The notes under the pieces are model-generated. The model made no database searches. It was not told the DNA's origin and worked only from the letters and a program-made list of their open reading frames with translations. A stretch of DNA of 64,000 nucleotides from assembly GCF_000482365.1 (NCBI RefSeq), contig NZ_KI535307.1:242556-306555 (forward strand), read 5' to 3'. Of the stretch, positions 19,706 through 28,611 are shown piece by piece. This DNA comes from Porphyromonas uenonis DSM 23387 = JCM 13868 (GTDB taxonomy: Bacteria > Bacteroidota > Bacteroidia > Bacteroidales > Porphyromonadaceae). The translations under genes were made by a program, and so were the position numbers. Position 1 is the stretch's first letter; each line of letters starts with the position of its first letter.

Positions 19706-20323
19706 ATGAAAGATCAGTACCCCTCCCAATGGCTCGAGCGTGCCGTAGATCAGCTCTCCCTCCTTCCTGGCATAGGGCGCAAGACTGCTATGCGTATGGC
19801 GCTACACCTGCTTCGTCAGCCGCCCTCCTATGCGCAGCATCTGGGGGAAGCGATCATAGACCTTCGCCAGAAGATCTGCTACTGCGAGCGGTGCCACTGT
19901 ATCAGCGACAGCCCGCTCTGCGACATTTGCTCCGATCCGCAGCGGGACCAGAGTACCGTCTGCGTCGTCGAGCAGGTGAAAGACGTCCTGACCATCGAGC
20001 AGACGCACCGATACAAAGGTCTGTACCACGTCTTGGGCGGGATTATCTCTCCGATAGATGGCATCACGCCAAACGACCTAGAGATTGAGTCGCTCTACGA
20101 GCGTGTCCAGGAGGAGCCTGTCCGTGAGGTAATCCTCGCCATACGCTCGACCCTAGAGGGTGACACGACCAACTACTATATATATAAGCGTCTAGAGTCT
20201 ACGGGTGTGCTGGTATCGCTCATCGCGCGGGGTATCTCTATCGGTGACGAGATCGAGTATGCCGATGAGGTGACGCTCGGGAGCGCTATCGCGAATCGTA
20301 CTCCCTTTGACCAAGTGAAGTAA
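19706..20323 (+). CDS. recR: Recombination protein RecR
   Basis: Encodes 205 residues. RecR works with RecO and RecF to load RecA at gaps. The N-terminal helix-hairpin-helix (LSLLPGIGRKTAMRMALHLL), the four-cysteine zinc motif (CYCERCHCISDSPLCDIC) near residues 57-74, and the Toprim domain (VCVVEQVKDVLTIE onward) are in normal order. The ligA start follows after six bases, so recR and ligA form a DNA-repair pair. Confidence 0.96.
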   Translation: MKDQYPSQWLERAVDQLSLLPGIGRKTAMRMALHLLRQPPSYAQHLGEAIIDLRQKICYCERCHCISDSPLCDICSDPQRDQSTVCVVEQVKDVLTIEQTHRYKGLYHVLGGIISPIDGITPNDLEIESLYERVQEEPVREVILAIRSTLEGDTTNYYIYKRLESTGVLVSLIARGISIGDEIEYADEVTLGSAIANRTPFDQVK

Positions 20324-20329
20324 CTCCCT

Positions 20330-22369
20330 ATGACATCCAATAATACAGAGCTGGAGATAGAGCAGCTGCGCAAAACCATCGAGCAGCACAACCGCGCTTA
20401 CTACCTAGACAATGCCCCAACCATTAGCGATGCGGACTACGACGCCCTGATGCAGCGACTCCTCACGTTGGAGGCGGAGCACCCTGAGTTTGCAGACCCC
20501 ACTTCGCCATCGCTCCGTGTGGGGCGGGATCGAAACGATGCTTTCGTCCAGGTGGCGCACGAGCAGCCGATGCTTTCGCTCTCAAATACGTACAACTACG
20601 ACGAGATCGCTGAGATCTGCCAGCGTACCGACACGCTCCTAGCTACGGACGATGTGCCGTGGGTGGCAGAGATGAAGTACGACGGCTCCTCCATATCGCT
20701 CATCTACGAGGAGGGCGTGCTGGTGCGTGCCGTGACGCGAGGTGACGGGACGCTCGGCGATGATGTGACGGTCAATGTACGGACGATCCAGTCGGTGCCA
20801 CTCCGTCTGCGCTCTATTGCGGGGCATCCCGACTATACGAAGGGGCGCATTGAGGTGCGGGGCGAAGTGCTACTTCCCTTCAAAGAGTTCGAAAGACTCA
20901 ATGGGGAGCGTGAGGCTGAGGGCGAAGCGCCTTTTGCCAATCCTCGCAATGCGGCGGCTGGTACGCTCAAGACGCTGAATAGTCGCATCGTGGCGCAGCG
21001 CCGTCTGCTCTGCATCTGCTACTACCTCTATGCGCTAGATGATGAGACACGTCTGCCAGACAGTTACTATGAGCGGATGAAGCTGCTCGAGGAGATGGGC
21101 TTTGACACGGGCGTTGCGCCATTTAAGAGTAGCGACCTGTCGGCGCTATACCATTATATAGATGAGTGGGACGTGCAGCGGGGCGACCTGCCCTACGCCA
21201 CGGACGGTATCGTCCTCAAGGTGGACAGTCTCACGCAGCAACGCACGCTCGGCAATACGGCGAAGTCGCCACGCTGGGCTTTTGCCTACAAGTATCAGCC
21301 AGAGAATGCGCGCGCAGAGCTTCTCTCGGTGGACTATCAGGTGGGTCGCTCGGGCATCGTCACGCCAGTGGCCAATGTGGAGCCAGTCCTCATCTCGGGG
21401 ACGGTGGTGCGTCGCGCCACGCTACACAACGAGGAGTTCATCAAGAGCCTCGACCTGCACTACCATGACTACGTATATATCGAGAAGGGCGGGGAGATCA
21501 TCCCCAAGATCACCGCTGTGGAGCCAAGTCTCAGACGACCCGATGCGGAGCCTGTACGACTGCCTGAGCACTGCCCCGCTTGTGGTGCGCCACTCCAGCA
21601 GATCGACGGCTCGGTGGGCTACTACTGCGTCAATAGCTACGCCTGCCCGCCACAGATCATGGGACGGATAGAGCACTACTGCACACGTAGAGCTGCCGAT
21701 ATCAACGTGGGACCTGAGACGATCGACGCACTCTTTGACAGACATCTTATCGAAAACATCGACGACCTCTACAAACTCACCGCTAGCGATCTGGCGCAAC
21801 TGCCAAACTTTAAGGATAAGTCGATCAATAACCTCCTCGCCAGCATCGAGCAGTCGAAGGGTCGTCCCTTCGCTCGCCTACTCTACGGCATCGGCATCCG
21901 CTTCGTCGGCGAAGGCACGGCGAAGACGCTGGCACGACACTTCCAGAGCATCGACCGACTAGCCCAGGCGACCACCTACGAGCTACAGGCGCTCCCCGAC
22001 GTGGGCCCGAAGATAGCCGAGCAGGTCGTTTACTTCTTCTCGCTGGAGCGCAACCAGCAGTTGATCGCAGAGCTACAGCGTTGCGGCGTAGTCCTGGAGG
22101 AGCGTGCCGAGGAGGCGACCGACACGCCTCAGTCCAACCGCCTTGAGGGCGAGCGGATCGTTATCTCAGGCAGTTTCACCCAGCACAGCCGTGACGAATA
22201 CAAGCAGCTCATCGAGCAGCACGGCGGCGTCAACGTGGGGAGCATCTCGAGTCGTACGACCTTCGTCCTGATGGGTAGCGACATGGGCCCCTCTAAGCGT
22301 GCTAAAGCGGAGCAGCTCGGCATCCCGCTCGTCACGGAGGAGGAGTTTCTCGCACGTCTCAACTCTTAG
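20330..22369 (+). CDS. ligA: NAD-dependent DNA ligase
   Basis: Encodes 679 residues, the usual LigA length. It seals nicks using NAD. The adenylated lysine is K116 in MKYDGSS. Domains follow in order: adenylation domain, OB fold, four-cysteine zinc finger (CPACGAP to CVNSYACP), helix-hairpin-helix repeats, and a C-terminal BRCT domain (GERIVISGSFTQHSRDEYKQ to the end). It is between recR and a MATE transporter, 23 bases ahead of the latter. Confidence 0.97.
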   Translation: MTSNNTELEIEQLRKTIEQHNRAYYLDNAPTISDADYDALMQRLLTLEAEHPEFADPTSPSLRVGRDRNDAFVQVAHEQPMLSLSNTYNYDEIAEICQRTDTLLATDDVPWVAEMKYDGSSISLIYEEGVLVRAVTRGDGTLGDDVTVNVRTIQSVPLRLRSIAGHPDYTKGRIEVRGEVLLPFKEFERLNGEREAEGEAPFANPRNAAAGTLKTLNSRIVAQRRLLCICYYLYALDDETRLPDSYYERMKLLEEMGFDTGVAPFKSSDLSALYHYIDEWDVQRGDLPYATDGIVLKVDSLTQQRTLGNTAKSPRWAFAYKYQPENARAELLSVDYQVGRSGIVTPVANVEPVLISGTVVRRATLHNEEFIKSLDLHYHDYVYIEKGGEIIPKITAVEPSLRRPDAEPVRLPEHCPACGAPLQQIDGSVGYYCVNSYACPPQIMGRIEHYCTRRAADINVGPETIDALFDRHLIENIDDLYKLTASDLAQLPNFKDKSINNLLASIEQSKGRPFARLLYGIGIRFVGEGTAKTLARHFQSIDRLAQATTYELQALPDVGPKIAEQVVYFFSLERNQQLIAELQRCGVVLEERAEEATDTPQSNRLEGERIVISGSFTQHSRDEYKQLIEQHGGVNVGSISSRTTFVLMGSDMGPSKRAKAEQLGIPLVTEEEFLARLNS

Positions 22370-22392
22370 TCGTCCGGTGCGGTTCGTGTGAT

Positions 22393-23751
22393 ATGAGCTG
22401 GAGCGCGTACTATCGGAGCTGTCAGGAGCACTTTCGCCCGCTGTTGCGTCTGGGTCTGCCTGTGATCATCGGGCAGGTGGGGCTGATCCTCGTGGGCTTT
22501 GCCGACAATGTGATGGTGAGCCATCATAGTCTATCAGAGCTGGCGGCGGCTTCTTTTGTCAATAACTTTCTCAACCTGGTCATCATCTTCGGCATGGGCT
22601 TTTCCTACGGACTGACCCCGCTGGTGGCGACCAATAAGGAGTGGGGACGCTCGGATCAAGTGGCTCACTACTTAGGGCATAGCTTCCTGCTCAACCTGCT
22701 GATCGCCCTGCTGATCGGCGGAGGGCTTTTTCTCCTCGAGGGAAGCCTCGGCGCCTTTAACCTATCGGAGGAGCTGCGCCCCATCGCCCTGCCCTACTAC
22801 CGTATTCAGATCTTGGGCTTTATGGTGGTGATGCTCTTCAACACGTTCAAGCAGTACACCGAGGGGATGGGCGACACGCAGATCCCCATGTATATAACGC
22901 TGACTGGCAATGTACTCAACATCGGGTTCAACTACCTTCTCATCTATGGCAAAGGGGGCTTCCCCGAGTGGGGCTTGTACGGTGCAGGCATTGCAACGCT
23001 GATAAGTCGTGTGGTGATGCTCATAGCGATCGTAGCTGTAACCGCTCTGTTGCCACGCTACCGTGAGATCCTAGAGCGGATAAAAGGTCTGCACTGGTCG
23101 TGGCGTGAGGGGTTGGTTCCACTGCTACGCCTCGGCACGCCGGTGGCTCTGCAGATGGGTATGGAGGCAGCCTCCTTCTCCGTGGCAGTCATCTTGGTCG
23201 CTCGCATCAGCACGTCAGCCTTGGCAGCGCACCAGATCATTGCGACGATTAGCACACTAGGCTTCATGGTTTACTACGGCATCGGCGCGGCCACCGCAAT
23301 CCGTAGTAGCACGCTCCTAGCACAGGGTGAGCGACGAGAGACCCGATACGTAGCCAGTGCGGGTGTCTACCTCTGTCTCTTTGTGGCAGCGGTGATGATG
23401 CCACTCTTGGTCCTGTGCCGTGAACCATTGGTACGTCTCTTCAATGCAGATCTTTCGGTCGCTGAGGCTACTTATCTAGCGCTCATACCGCTCTGTATCT
23501 ACCAGATAGGCGATGCGCTGCAGATCGTCTATGCCAATGCGCTGAGGGGTATCAGCCGTGTGGCGATCCTAGCGCCAGCGGCTGCGCTGTGTCACCTGAT
23601 TGTAGCGCCAACGATGGCGTGGCTCTTCGGCTTTGGCATCGGACTGGAGGGCAATGGGCCACAGCTGATGGGTATCTGGTTTGCCTTCCCCGTTAGCCTG
23701 ACACTCTTGGGACTCATCCTGAGGTACTCCTTCCGCCGGGCAACCAAATAA
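22393..23751 (+). CDS. MATE-family multidrug/cation antiporter
   Basis: Encodes 452 residues with about twelve hydrophobic segments in two similar halves, as in NorM-type exporters. The N-terminal half contains FADNVMVSHHSLSELAAASF and the C-terminal half LAAHQIIATISTLGFMVYYG, the matching TM-repeat signatures. These proteins export drugs or cationic compounds using a sodium or proton gradient; the substrate cannot be read from sequence. It follows ligA and is the last gene before a pair of hairpins. Confidence 0.92.
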   Translation: MSWSAYYRSCQEHFRPLLRLGLPVIIGQVGLILVGFADNVMVSHHSLSELAAASFVNNFLNLVIIFGMGFSYGLTPLVATNKEWGRSDQVAHYLGHSFLLNLLIALLIGGGLFLLEGSLGAFNLSEELRPIALPYYRIQILGFMVVMLFNTFKQYTEGMGDTQIPMYITLTGNVLNIGFNYLLIYGKGGFPEWGLYGAGIATLISRVVMLIAIVAVTALLPRYREILERIKGLHWSWREGLVPLLRLGTPVALQMGMEAASFSVAVILVARISTSALAAHQIIATISTLGFMVYYGIGAATAIRSSTLLAQGERRETRYVASAGVYLCLFVAAVMMPLLVLCREPLVRLFNADLSVAEATYLALIPLCIYQIGDALQIVYANALRGISRVAILAPAAALCHLIVAPTMAWLFGFGIGLEGNGPQLMGIWFAFPVSLTLLGLILRYSFRRATK

Positions 23752-23763
23752 CTACCTCCAAAA

Positions 23764-23790
23764 GAGACTGTTGCGAAAGTCAACAGTCTC
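23764..23790 (-). terminator. GAGACTGTTG hairpin, likely terminator of the HU gene
   Basis: GAGACTGTTG and CAACAGTCTC form a perfect 10-bp stem with a 7-base loop. On the minus strand TTTT follows at once. The same hairpin, differing by one loop base, forms the end of the mobile element at 47927-47953, so this terminator may be a remnant of that element family. Confidence 0.65.
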
Positions 23791-23807
23791 CAAAAGTATT
23801 ATTGCAA

Positions 23808-23848
23808 AGAGAGGAGTAGACTCCATCGGGGTCTGCTCCTCTCTTTTT
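23808..23848 (+). terminator. Intrinsic terminator of recR-ligA-MATE
   Basis: The left arm AGAGAGGAGTAGAC and right arm GTCTGCTCCTCTCT pair with one G-T pair and are followed by TTTTT. It lies about 55 bases past the MATE stop codon, between convergent genes. Confidence 0.85.
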
Positions 23849-23900
23849 GTCAAGGCCTCTCGGGAGGCGATAGTTCTCCCGAAGGCACCTATGCGAGTAA

Positions 23901-24179
23901 CTAGCGCTTGTTCTTGTTGATATCTAGAGCCGTGCTTGGCTTAAACTTGATAGACTTGCTAGCCTTGATCTGGATAGTCTTGCCCGTGCGTGGGTTGATG
24001 CCCTTACGAGCAGCACGCTCAGAGACGTAGAATGAGCCAAAGCCTACGAGAGTGAGGCGCTCACCCTTCTTCATCTCCTCGTGGATTGTCTCTACGATAG
24101 CCTCATAGACAGCCTTTGTGTCCTTCTGAGTTAGCTGAGCCTTATCAGCTACAGTCTTGATGAAATCTGTTTTGTTCAT
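23901..24179 (-). CDS. HU-family DNA-binding protein
   Basis: Encodes 92 residues with the HU/IHF fold: helical N-terminus MNKTDFIKTVADKAQLTQKD, then the beta arm with the signature GFGSFYVSERAARKGINPRT. Such proteins bend and compact DNA as dimers. Homodimeric HU is the best call; IHF subunits cannot be fully excluded from sequence. Single-gene unit with a promoter at 24292-24322 and a terminator at 23764-23790. Confidence 0.93.
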   Translation of the reverse strand: MNKTDFIKTVADKAQLTQKDTKAVYEAIVETIHEEMKKGERLTLVGFGSFYVSERAARKGINPRTGKTIQIKASKSIKFKPSTALDINKNKR

Positions 24180-24291
24180 AGGTATACTTGTTTATGATTA
24201 GTAATAAGATTCTCTTGCTTGAGGTTCCTTGCGAATGGTCTTGACGGCTTGTAGCGTAGTGCTCTAGAGTCGTTTAGTCCTATTCACGCTC

Positions 24292-24322
24292 CAAAGATAG
24301 TGTTTTTTTCATTACCTGCAAC
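24292..24322 (-). promoter_or_regulatory. Promoter of the HU gene
   Basis: The minus strand shows GTTG (24322-24319), a 19-base spacer, then TATCTTTG (24299-24292), a good Bacteroidota match. It is about 115 bases before the ATG, so the mRNA would have a leader of roughly 105 bases. Confidence 0.75.
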
Positions 24323-24504
24323 TATTTTGGATGAAAATCGCCAAACAATCTCGCTCTGAGCTCTATTTTCGGGCAAAAACAGCACTCTCGAAGTCATAAA
24401 AGCGCCTTTTTCCTAGATTCCGTACATCAGGTGCCCGATGGGACGCGTGACGATTTTGTCGGAATATGCGTTCTAGAAAAGTCTCGTGTATCGGCTCTTT
24501 TTAC

Positions 24505-24512
24505 TACCTTTG
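24505..24512 (+). promoter_or_regulatory. -7 box of the purH promoter
   Basis: TACCTTTG matches TAnnTTTG and lies about 90 bases before the chosen purH start. No clear -33 element is visible. As no other promoter match was noticed before rodA, it may also serve the mre genes. Confidence 0.55.
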
Positions 24513-24602
24513 TAGCTACTGTAGCTATGACCCACATATTGCTCTGCTTAGGGGTTGCCTAGGAGAGCTACTATTCACCCTATCCCACACGCCACAAGGC
24601 TT

Positions 24603-26120
24603 ATGACCACAAGATCTATCCGACGAGCCCTCATATCAGTCTACCACAAGGAGGGCATCGACCGTATCGCTCAGATACTACATGCTGCCGATGTAGAGAT
24701 CGTCTCCACTGGAGGTACTCAAGAGTATATCGAGTCGCTCGGTATACCCTGCACACCCGTTGAGGCGCTAACCTCTCTGCCCTCTATCCTAGGAGGACGT
24801 GTCAAGACGCTCCACCCGATGATCTTCGGCGGTATCCTCGCACGGCGAGACAATGCGCATGACGAGGAGCAGGTAGCGCAGTACGCACTTCCCCTGATAG
24901 ACCTTGTGATCGTGGATCTATACCCCTTTGCTGAGACGGTCGCTAGTGGTGCCAGCGAGGAGGAGATCATTGAGAAGATAGACATAGGCGGTATCTCCCT
25001 CATACGTGCTGCCGCCAAGAACTACCATGACGTGCTCATCTGCTCGCACCGCGATCAGTACGACGGGCTGATCGATCTGCTGGAGCGGGACGGATGTACC
25101 ACGACCCTCCCCGAGCGAAGGAGCTATGCACTGCGGGCCTTTGAGGTGACAGCGACCTACGACAGTGATATCTTCAACTACTTCGACGCTGGCGCTCATA
25201 CCGCACTACATCTCTCAGGGCGCAACCCGCGCGTCCTACGCTATGGCGAGAACCCCCACCAGATGGGCTTCTACTTTGGTGACCTGGATCGCTACTTTGA
25301 CAAGCTACAGGGCAAAGAGCTCTCCTACAACAACCTGCAGGATCTAGACGCCGCCGTGCATCTCATTCAGGAGTTTGAGGCTCCCACCTTTGCGATCCTC
25401 AAGCACACCAACCCGTGCGGTATAGCGTCTCGTGAGACCATCTCGGAGGCTTGGCAGGCTGCTTATGAAGCTGACACGGAGTCGCCCTTTGGCGGTATCC
25501 TTGTGGCAAATAGGACGATAGACAAGGAGACGGCGGAGCAGATCTCGCACATCTTCTTTGAGGTGCTCATCGCACCCGACTTTGACACCGAAGCTTTGCA
25601 GATATTAGGTCAAAAGTCGAAGCGTATCCTCCTCCTGCAGAAAGCACCGCTGCCCGACCAAGACAGCGTCCGCTCAGCGGTGGGAGGCTACCTAGTACAG
25701 ACCCCTGACATCCTCTCCGAGCCTGTCGTCTACACCTCTGTCACAGAGGCTACGCCCACAGAAGATGAGATGGCCGACATACGCATGGCCGAGAGCATCG
25801 TCAAGTACTGCAAGAGCAATGCACTGGCTATCGTCCGGGATAGCCAGCTCCTAGCGACTGGTATCGGTCAGACCTCTCGTGTCTCAGCGCTCAGACAAGC
25901 GATCCAGAAGGCGCACAACTTTGGCTTTGACCTCAAGGGGGCTGTCCTAGCGAGCGACGCTTTCTTCCCCTTCCGTGACTGTGTAGACCTAGCTGCTGCA
26001 GCGGGCATCACAGCTATCGTACAGCCTGGCGGGTCGATACGCGACCAGGAGAGCATCGACGCGTGCAACGAGCAGGGCGTCGCCATGGTGACGACAGGGG
26101 TACGCCACTTTAGACATTAA
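24603..26120 (+). CDS. purH: Bifunctional AICAR transformylase / IMP cyclohydrolase
   Basis: Catalyses the last two steps of purine synthesis to IMP. The frame is open from a TTG at 24555, but the ATG at 24603 gives 505 residues beginning [20 protein letters not shown], which fits the family. The N-terminal MGS-like cyclohydrolase domain ([30 protein letters not shown]) is followed by the transformylase domain with the catalytic KHTNPCG. mreB starts 24 bases after the stop codon. Confidence 0.96.
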   Translation: MTTRSIRRALISVYHKEGIDRIAQILHAADVEIVSTGGTQEYIESLGIPCTPVEALTSLPSILGGRVKTLHPMIFGGILARRDNAHDEEQVAQYALPLIDLVIVDLYPFAETVASGASEEEIIEKIDIGGISLIRAAAKNYHDVLICSHRDQYDGLIDLLERDGCTTTLPERRSYALRAFEVTATYDSDIFNYFDAGAHTALHLSGRNPRVLRYGENPHQMGFYFGDLDRYFDKLQGKELSYNNLQDLDAAVHLIQEFEAPTFAILKHTNPCGIASRETISEAWQAAYEADTESPFGGILVANRTIDKETAEQISHIFFEVLIAPDFDTEALQILGQKSKRILLLQKAPLPDQDSVRSAVGGYLVQTPDILSEPVVYTSVTEATPTEDEMADIRMAESIVKYCKSNALAIVRDSQLLATGIGQTSRVSALRQAIQKAHNFGFDLKGAVLASDAFFPFRDCVDLAAAAGITAIVQPGGSIRDQESIDACNEQGVAMVTTGVRHFRH

Positions 26121-26144
26121 TCATTAGTCACAACCAAACGATAT

Positions 26145-27167
26145 ATGGGACTATTCAAACTAAGACAAGAACTAGCTATAGACCTCGGTACAGCTAATAC
26201 AATCATAATGAAGGATGGCAAGATCGTCTTTGACGAGCCTAGTGTCATCGCCTTCGACCGTCGCAATGACGAGGTGATCGCCGTGGGCACGAAGGCTCGG
26301 GAGATCTATGAGAAGGGGCACGAGTACATTCGCTCGGTGCGTCCCCTCAGGGATGGCGTCATAGCGGACTTTGACGCAGCTGAGAAGATGATCCGAGGTA
26401 TGGTCAAGCAGATCAACAAGAAGTCGCACTCGCTCTTCTCTCCCTCGCTACGTATGGTAGTAAGCGTGCCTTCGGGCAGTACGGAGGTAGAGATACGCGC
26501 CGTCAAGGACTCAAGCGAGCACGCTGGCGGTCGTGACGTCTACATGCTCTACGAGTCGATGGCCGCTGCGATCGGTATCGGCATCGATGTCCTCGCTCCT
26601 GAGGGCAACATGGTTGTGGACATAGGCGGTGGTACGACTGAGATAGCTGTCATCTCGCTCGGAGGTATCTCCTCAAAGCAGTCAATACGTGTGGCTGGTG
26701 ATGAGTTTACCCACGACATCATGGAGTACATGCGCCAGAAGCACAATGTACGTGTCGGTGAGCGCACCGCAGAGCAGATCAAGATCGAGGTGGGTAGCGC
26801 TCTAGCTGAGCTAGACAACGCTCCGGAGGACTTCATCGTCACCAGTGCCGACCTGATGGACTCCCTGCCACGCCAGATCAGCGTCTCCTATCAAGAGATA
26901 GCTCAGTGTCTCGACAAGTCTATTGTCAAGATCGAGAGCGCTATCCTCAAGACGCTCGAGAGCACACCTCCCGAGCTCTACTCCGATGTGACGCAAAACG
27001 GTATCTCCCTGACAGGCGGTGGCGCACTCCTGCGCGGTCTAGCCGAGAGACTGACACGTCGCTTCGCCATACAGTTCAACGTCCCCGAGGATCCACTACG
27101 CGCTGTGGCTATGGGCACCGACAAGGCGCTCAAGAATGTAGATAGTTACAACTTTCTCATTCACTAG
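26145..27167 (+). CDS. mreB: Rod-shape-determining protein MreB
   Basis: Bacterial actin of 340 residues that forms membrane-bound filaments guiding lateral wall synthesis. The phosphate-1 motif (IDLGTANTIIMKDG), the phosphate-2 motif (VVDIGGGTTEIAVISLGGI) and the adenosine motif (LTGGGALLRGL) are clear. It opens the mreBCD-mrdA-rodA cluster, the complete core of the elongasome. A rod or coccobacillus form is thus expected. Confidence 0.97.
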   Translation: MGLFKLRQELAIDLGTANTIIMKDGKIVFDEPSVIAFDRRNDEVIAVGTKAREIYEKGHEYIRSVRPLRDGVIADFDAAEKMIRGMVKQINKKSHSLFSPSLRMVVSVPSGSTEVEIRAVKDSSEHAGGRDVYMLYESMAAAIGIGIDVLAPEGNMVVDIGGGTTEIAVISLGGISSKQSIRVAGDEFTHDIMEYMRQKHNVRVGERTAEQIKIEVGSALAELDNAPEDFIVTSADLMDSLPRQISVSYQEIAQCLDKSIVKIESAILKTLESTPPELYSDVTQNGISLTGGGALLRGLAERLTRRFAIQFNVPEDPLRAVAMGTDKALKNVDSYNFLIH

Positions 27168-27209
27168 AAGGGTCGTCACGTGGCGCTATAGTAGCAACAA
27201 AAGATAGCA

Positions 27210-28085
27210 ATGCGTCGTCTCCTCGAACTCCTTCGTGCGAACCTGCACTGGGTGCTCCTAGTGGTGTGTGAGGCGATCGCCTTGCTCCTACTCTTTCATG
27301 GCAGTCTCTACCACTCATTCGTGGGAGCGGCTGCCAGTTCGTCTGTCGTGGGGAGGATTCACACCGAGGGGGCACGCTGGCGCTCCTACCTCTCGCTACA
27401 GCAGGAGAACCAGCAGCTCACGGCTCAGCTAGCGTCACTCGAGGGGCGCTACCTAGCTCTGCAGAGGCAGTTCGAGTACCTCCTAGCGGACACCGTAGTA
27501 CCGCAGGTGATGGCGCCTTTAGACTCCTTAGACACCATTGTGCGGGAGGAGCCCAGCTTTACCTTTGTGACAGCTCGGGTAGTCAGCTTGACCTATCTCA
27601 AGGCAAACAATATGATGACCATAGACCGTGGCGCACGTGACGGCATCAAACCCAATATGGGGGTGGTCTCCCAGCGTGGTGTCGTAGGCATCGTAGCTCA
27701 GGTGGGGCCTCGCTACGCAACGGTCGTACCGCTCATCAATGAAAGCCTAACCCTCAGCTGTATGACCCTCCGCGAGGGGCATGTGGGGGATCTCTCTTGG
27801 CGACAAAAGCTCTCACCCGCAGAGAGCATCGTGCGGGGCTTGCCGAAGCATGCGCACCTAGCTGTCGGAGATACGCTCGTGACGAGCGGCTACTCCGCCA
27901 TCTTCCCCCCAGGCATGATGATCGGCAGGCTAGAGGGCGAAGGCCCTCAAGGCTCCCGCCTCACCTATCGTAAGGAGCTCCCAGTGCTCCTAGCGACAGA
28001 CTTCGGACAGCTACACAACGTCTATGTGATAACGGGGGGTAATACGATCAATCTAGAAGAGCAAGCGAGCAGAGAGGAGCTATGA
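27210..28085 (+). CDS. mreC: Rod-shape-determining protein MreC
   Basis: Encodes 291 residues: one N-terminal transmembrane helix (residues about 10-30), a coiled coil (SLQQENQQLTAQLASLEGRY), then the two beta-barrel periplasmic domains with MTIDRGARDGIKPNMGVVSQ and the GVVGIVAQVGPRYATVVPLI strand. It activates PBP2. Its end overlaps the mreD start by four bases (ATGA), which suggests translational coupling. Confidence 0.94.
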   Translation: MRRLLELLRANLHWVLLVVCEAIALLLLFHGSLYHSFVGAAASSSVVGRIHTEGARWRSYLSLQQENQQLTAQLASLEGRYLALQRQFEYLLADTVVPQVMAPLDSLDTIVREEPSFTFVTARVVSLTYLKANNMMTIDRGARDGIKPNMGVVSQRGVVGIVAQVGPRYATVVPLINESLTLSCMTLREGHVGDLSWRQKLSPAESIVRGLPKHAHLAVGDTLVTSGYSAIFPPGMMIGRLEGEGPQGSRLTYRKELPVLLATDFGQLHNVYVITGGNTINLEEQASREEL

Positions 28086-28600
28086 GACTACAGATGATAT
28101 GGACGATCCTAGGCATCGTACTGCTGGTACTGCTACAGGTAGAGGTCTTTAACTACATACAGCTCTTTCGCTATGCGACTCCTTCGGTCTATCTCTTTGC
28201 GCTGTTACTCTTTAGCGTAGACACTCCGAAAGAGTGGCTCACGCTCGTCGGAGCGCTCGTCGGACTCTCCGTCGACCTGCTCAGCGGCACACCTGGACTA
28301 CACATGGCCGCCTTGACACTCGTCGGCTTCCTGCGCAACTATCTTCTAGCTCCCGTTGTCGATATCGAGAGCAACCTACGACGCGCGCCCTCCATGCGCA
28401 TACATGGCTGGGGCATCTGGCTAGTCATCCTAGAGATGGTGGCGATCCACCAGTTTGTCCTCTTCACACTCGACTCGCTAGGTGGCTTCGACTGGGAGTA
28501 CTACGCCCTGCGGCTGGGTAGCAGTATGCTCCTGACCTATCTCATCGTGATGATCCTGCAGATGCTCTTCCTAGAGCACCTACCACGGCATCAGAGCTAG
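28082..28600 (+). CDS. mreD: Rod-shape-determining membrane protein MreD
   Basis: Encodes 172 residues with about five hydrophobic helices. The motif GLSVDLLSGTPGLHMAALTL is typical of MreD. It links MreC to the membrane part of the elongasome. Sequence conservation in this family is low, so the place between mreC and mrdA is part of the evidence. Confidence 0.88.
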   Translation: MRLQMIWTILGIVLLVLLQVEVFNYIQLFRYATPSVYLFALLLFSVDTPKEWLTLVGALVGLSVDLLSGTPGLHMAALTLVGFLRNYLLAPVVDIESNLRRAPSMRIHGWGIWLVILEMVAIHQFVLFTLDSLGGFDWEYYALRLGSSMLLTYLIVMILQMLFLEHLPRHQS

Positions 28601-28611
28601 CGGATCAGCTT

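Larger units (their letters stand above)
24180..24602. other. Divergent promoter region between the HU gene and purH
   Basis: A 423-base space holding the HU promoter (minus) and the purH -7 box (plus). No repeats of the families seen elsewhere and no additional gene were found. Confidence 0.7.

Noticed and set aside
24555..26120. TTG start for purH at 24555
   Set aside because: The ATG at 24603 fits the family N-terminus; the added 16 residues have no similarity.
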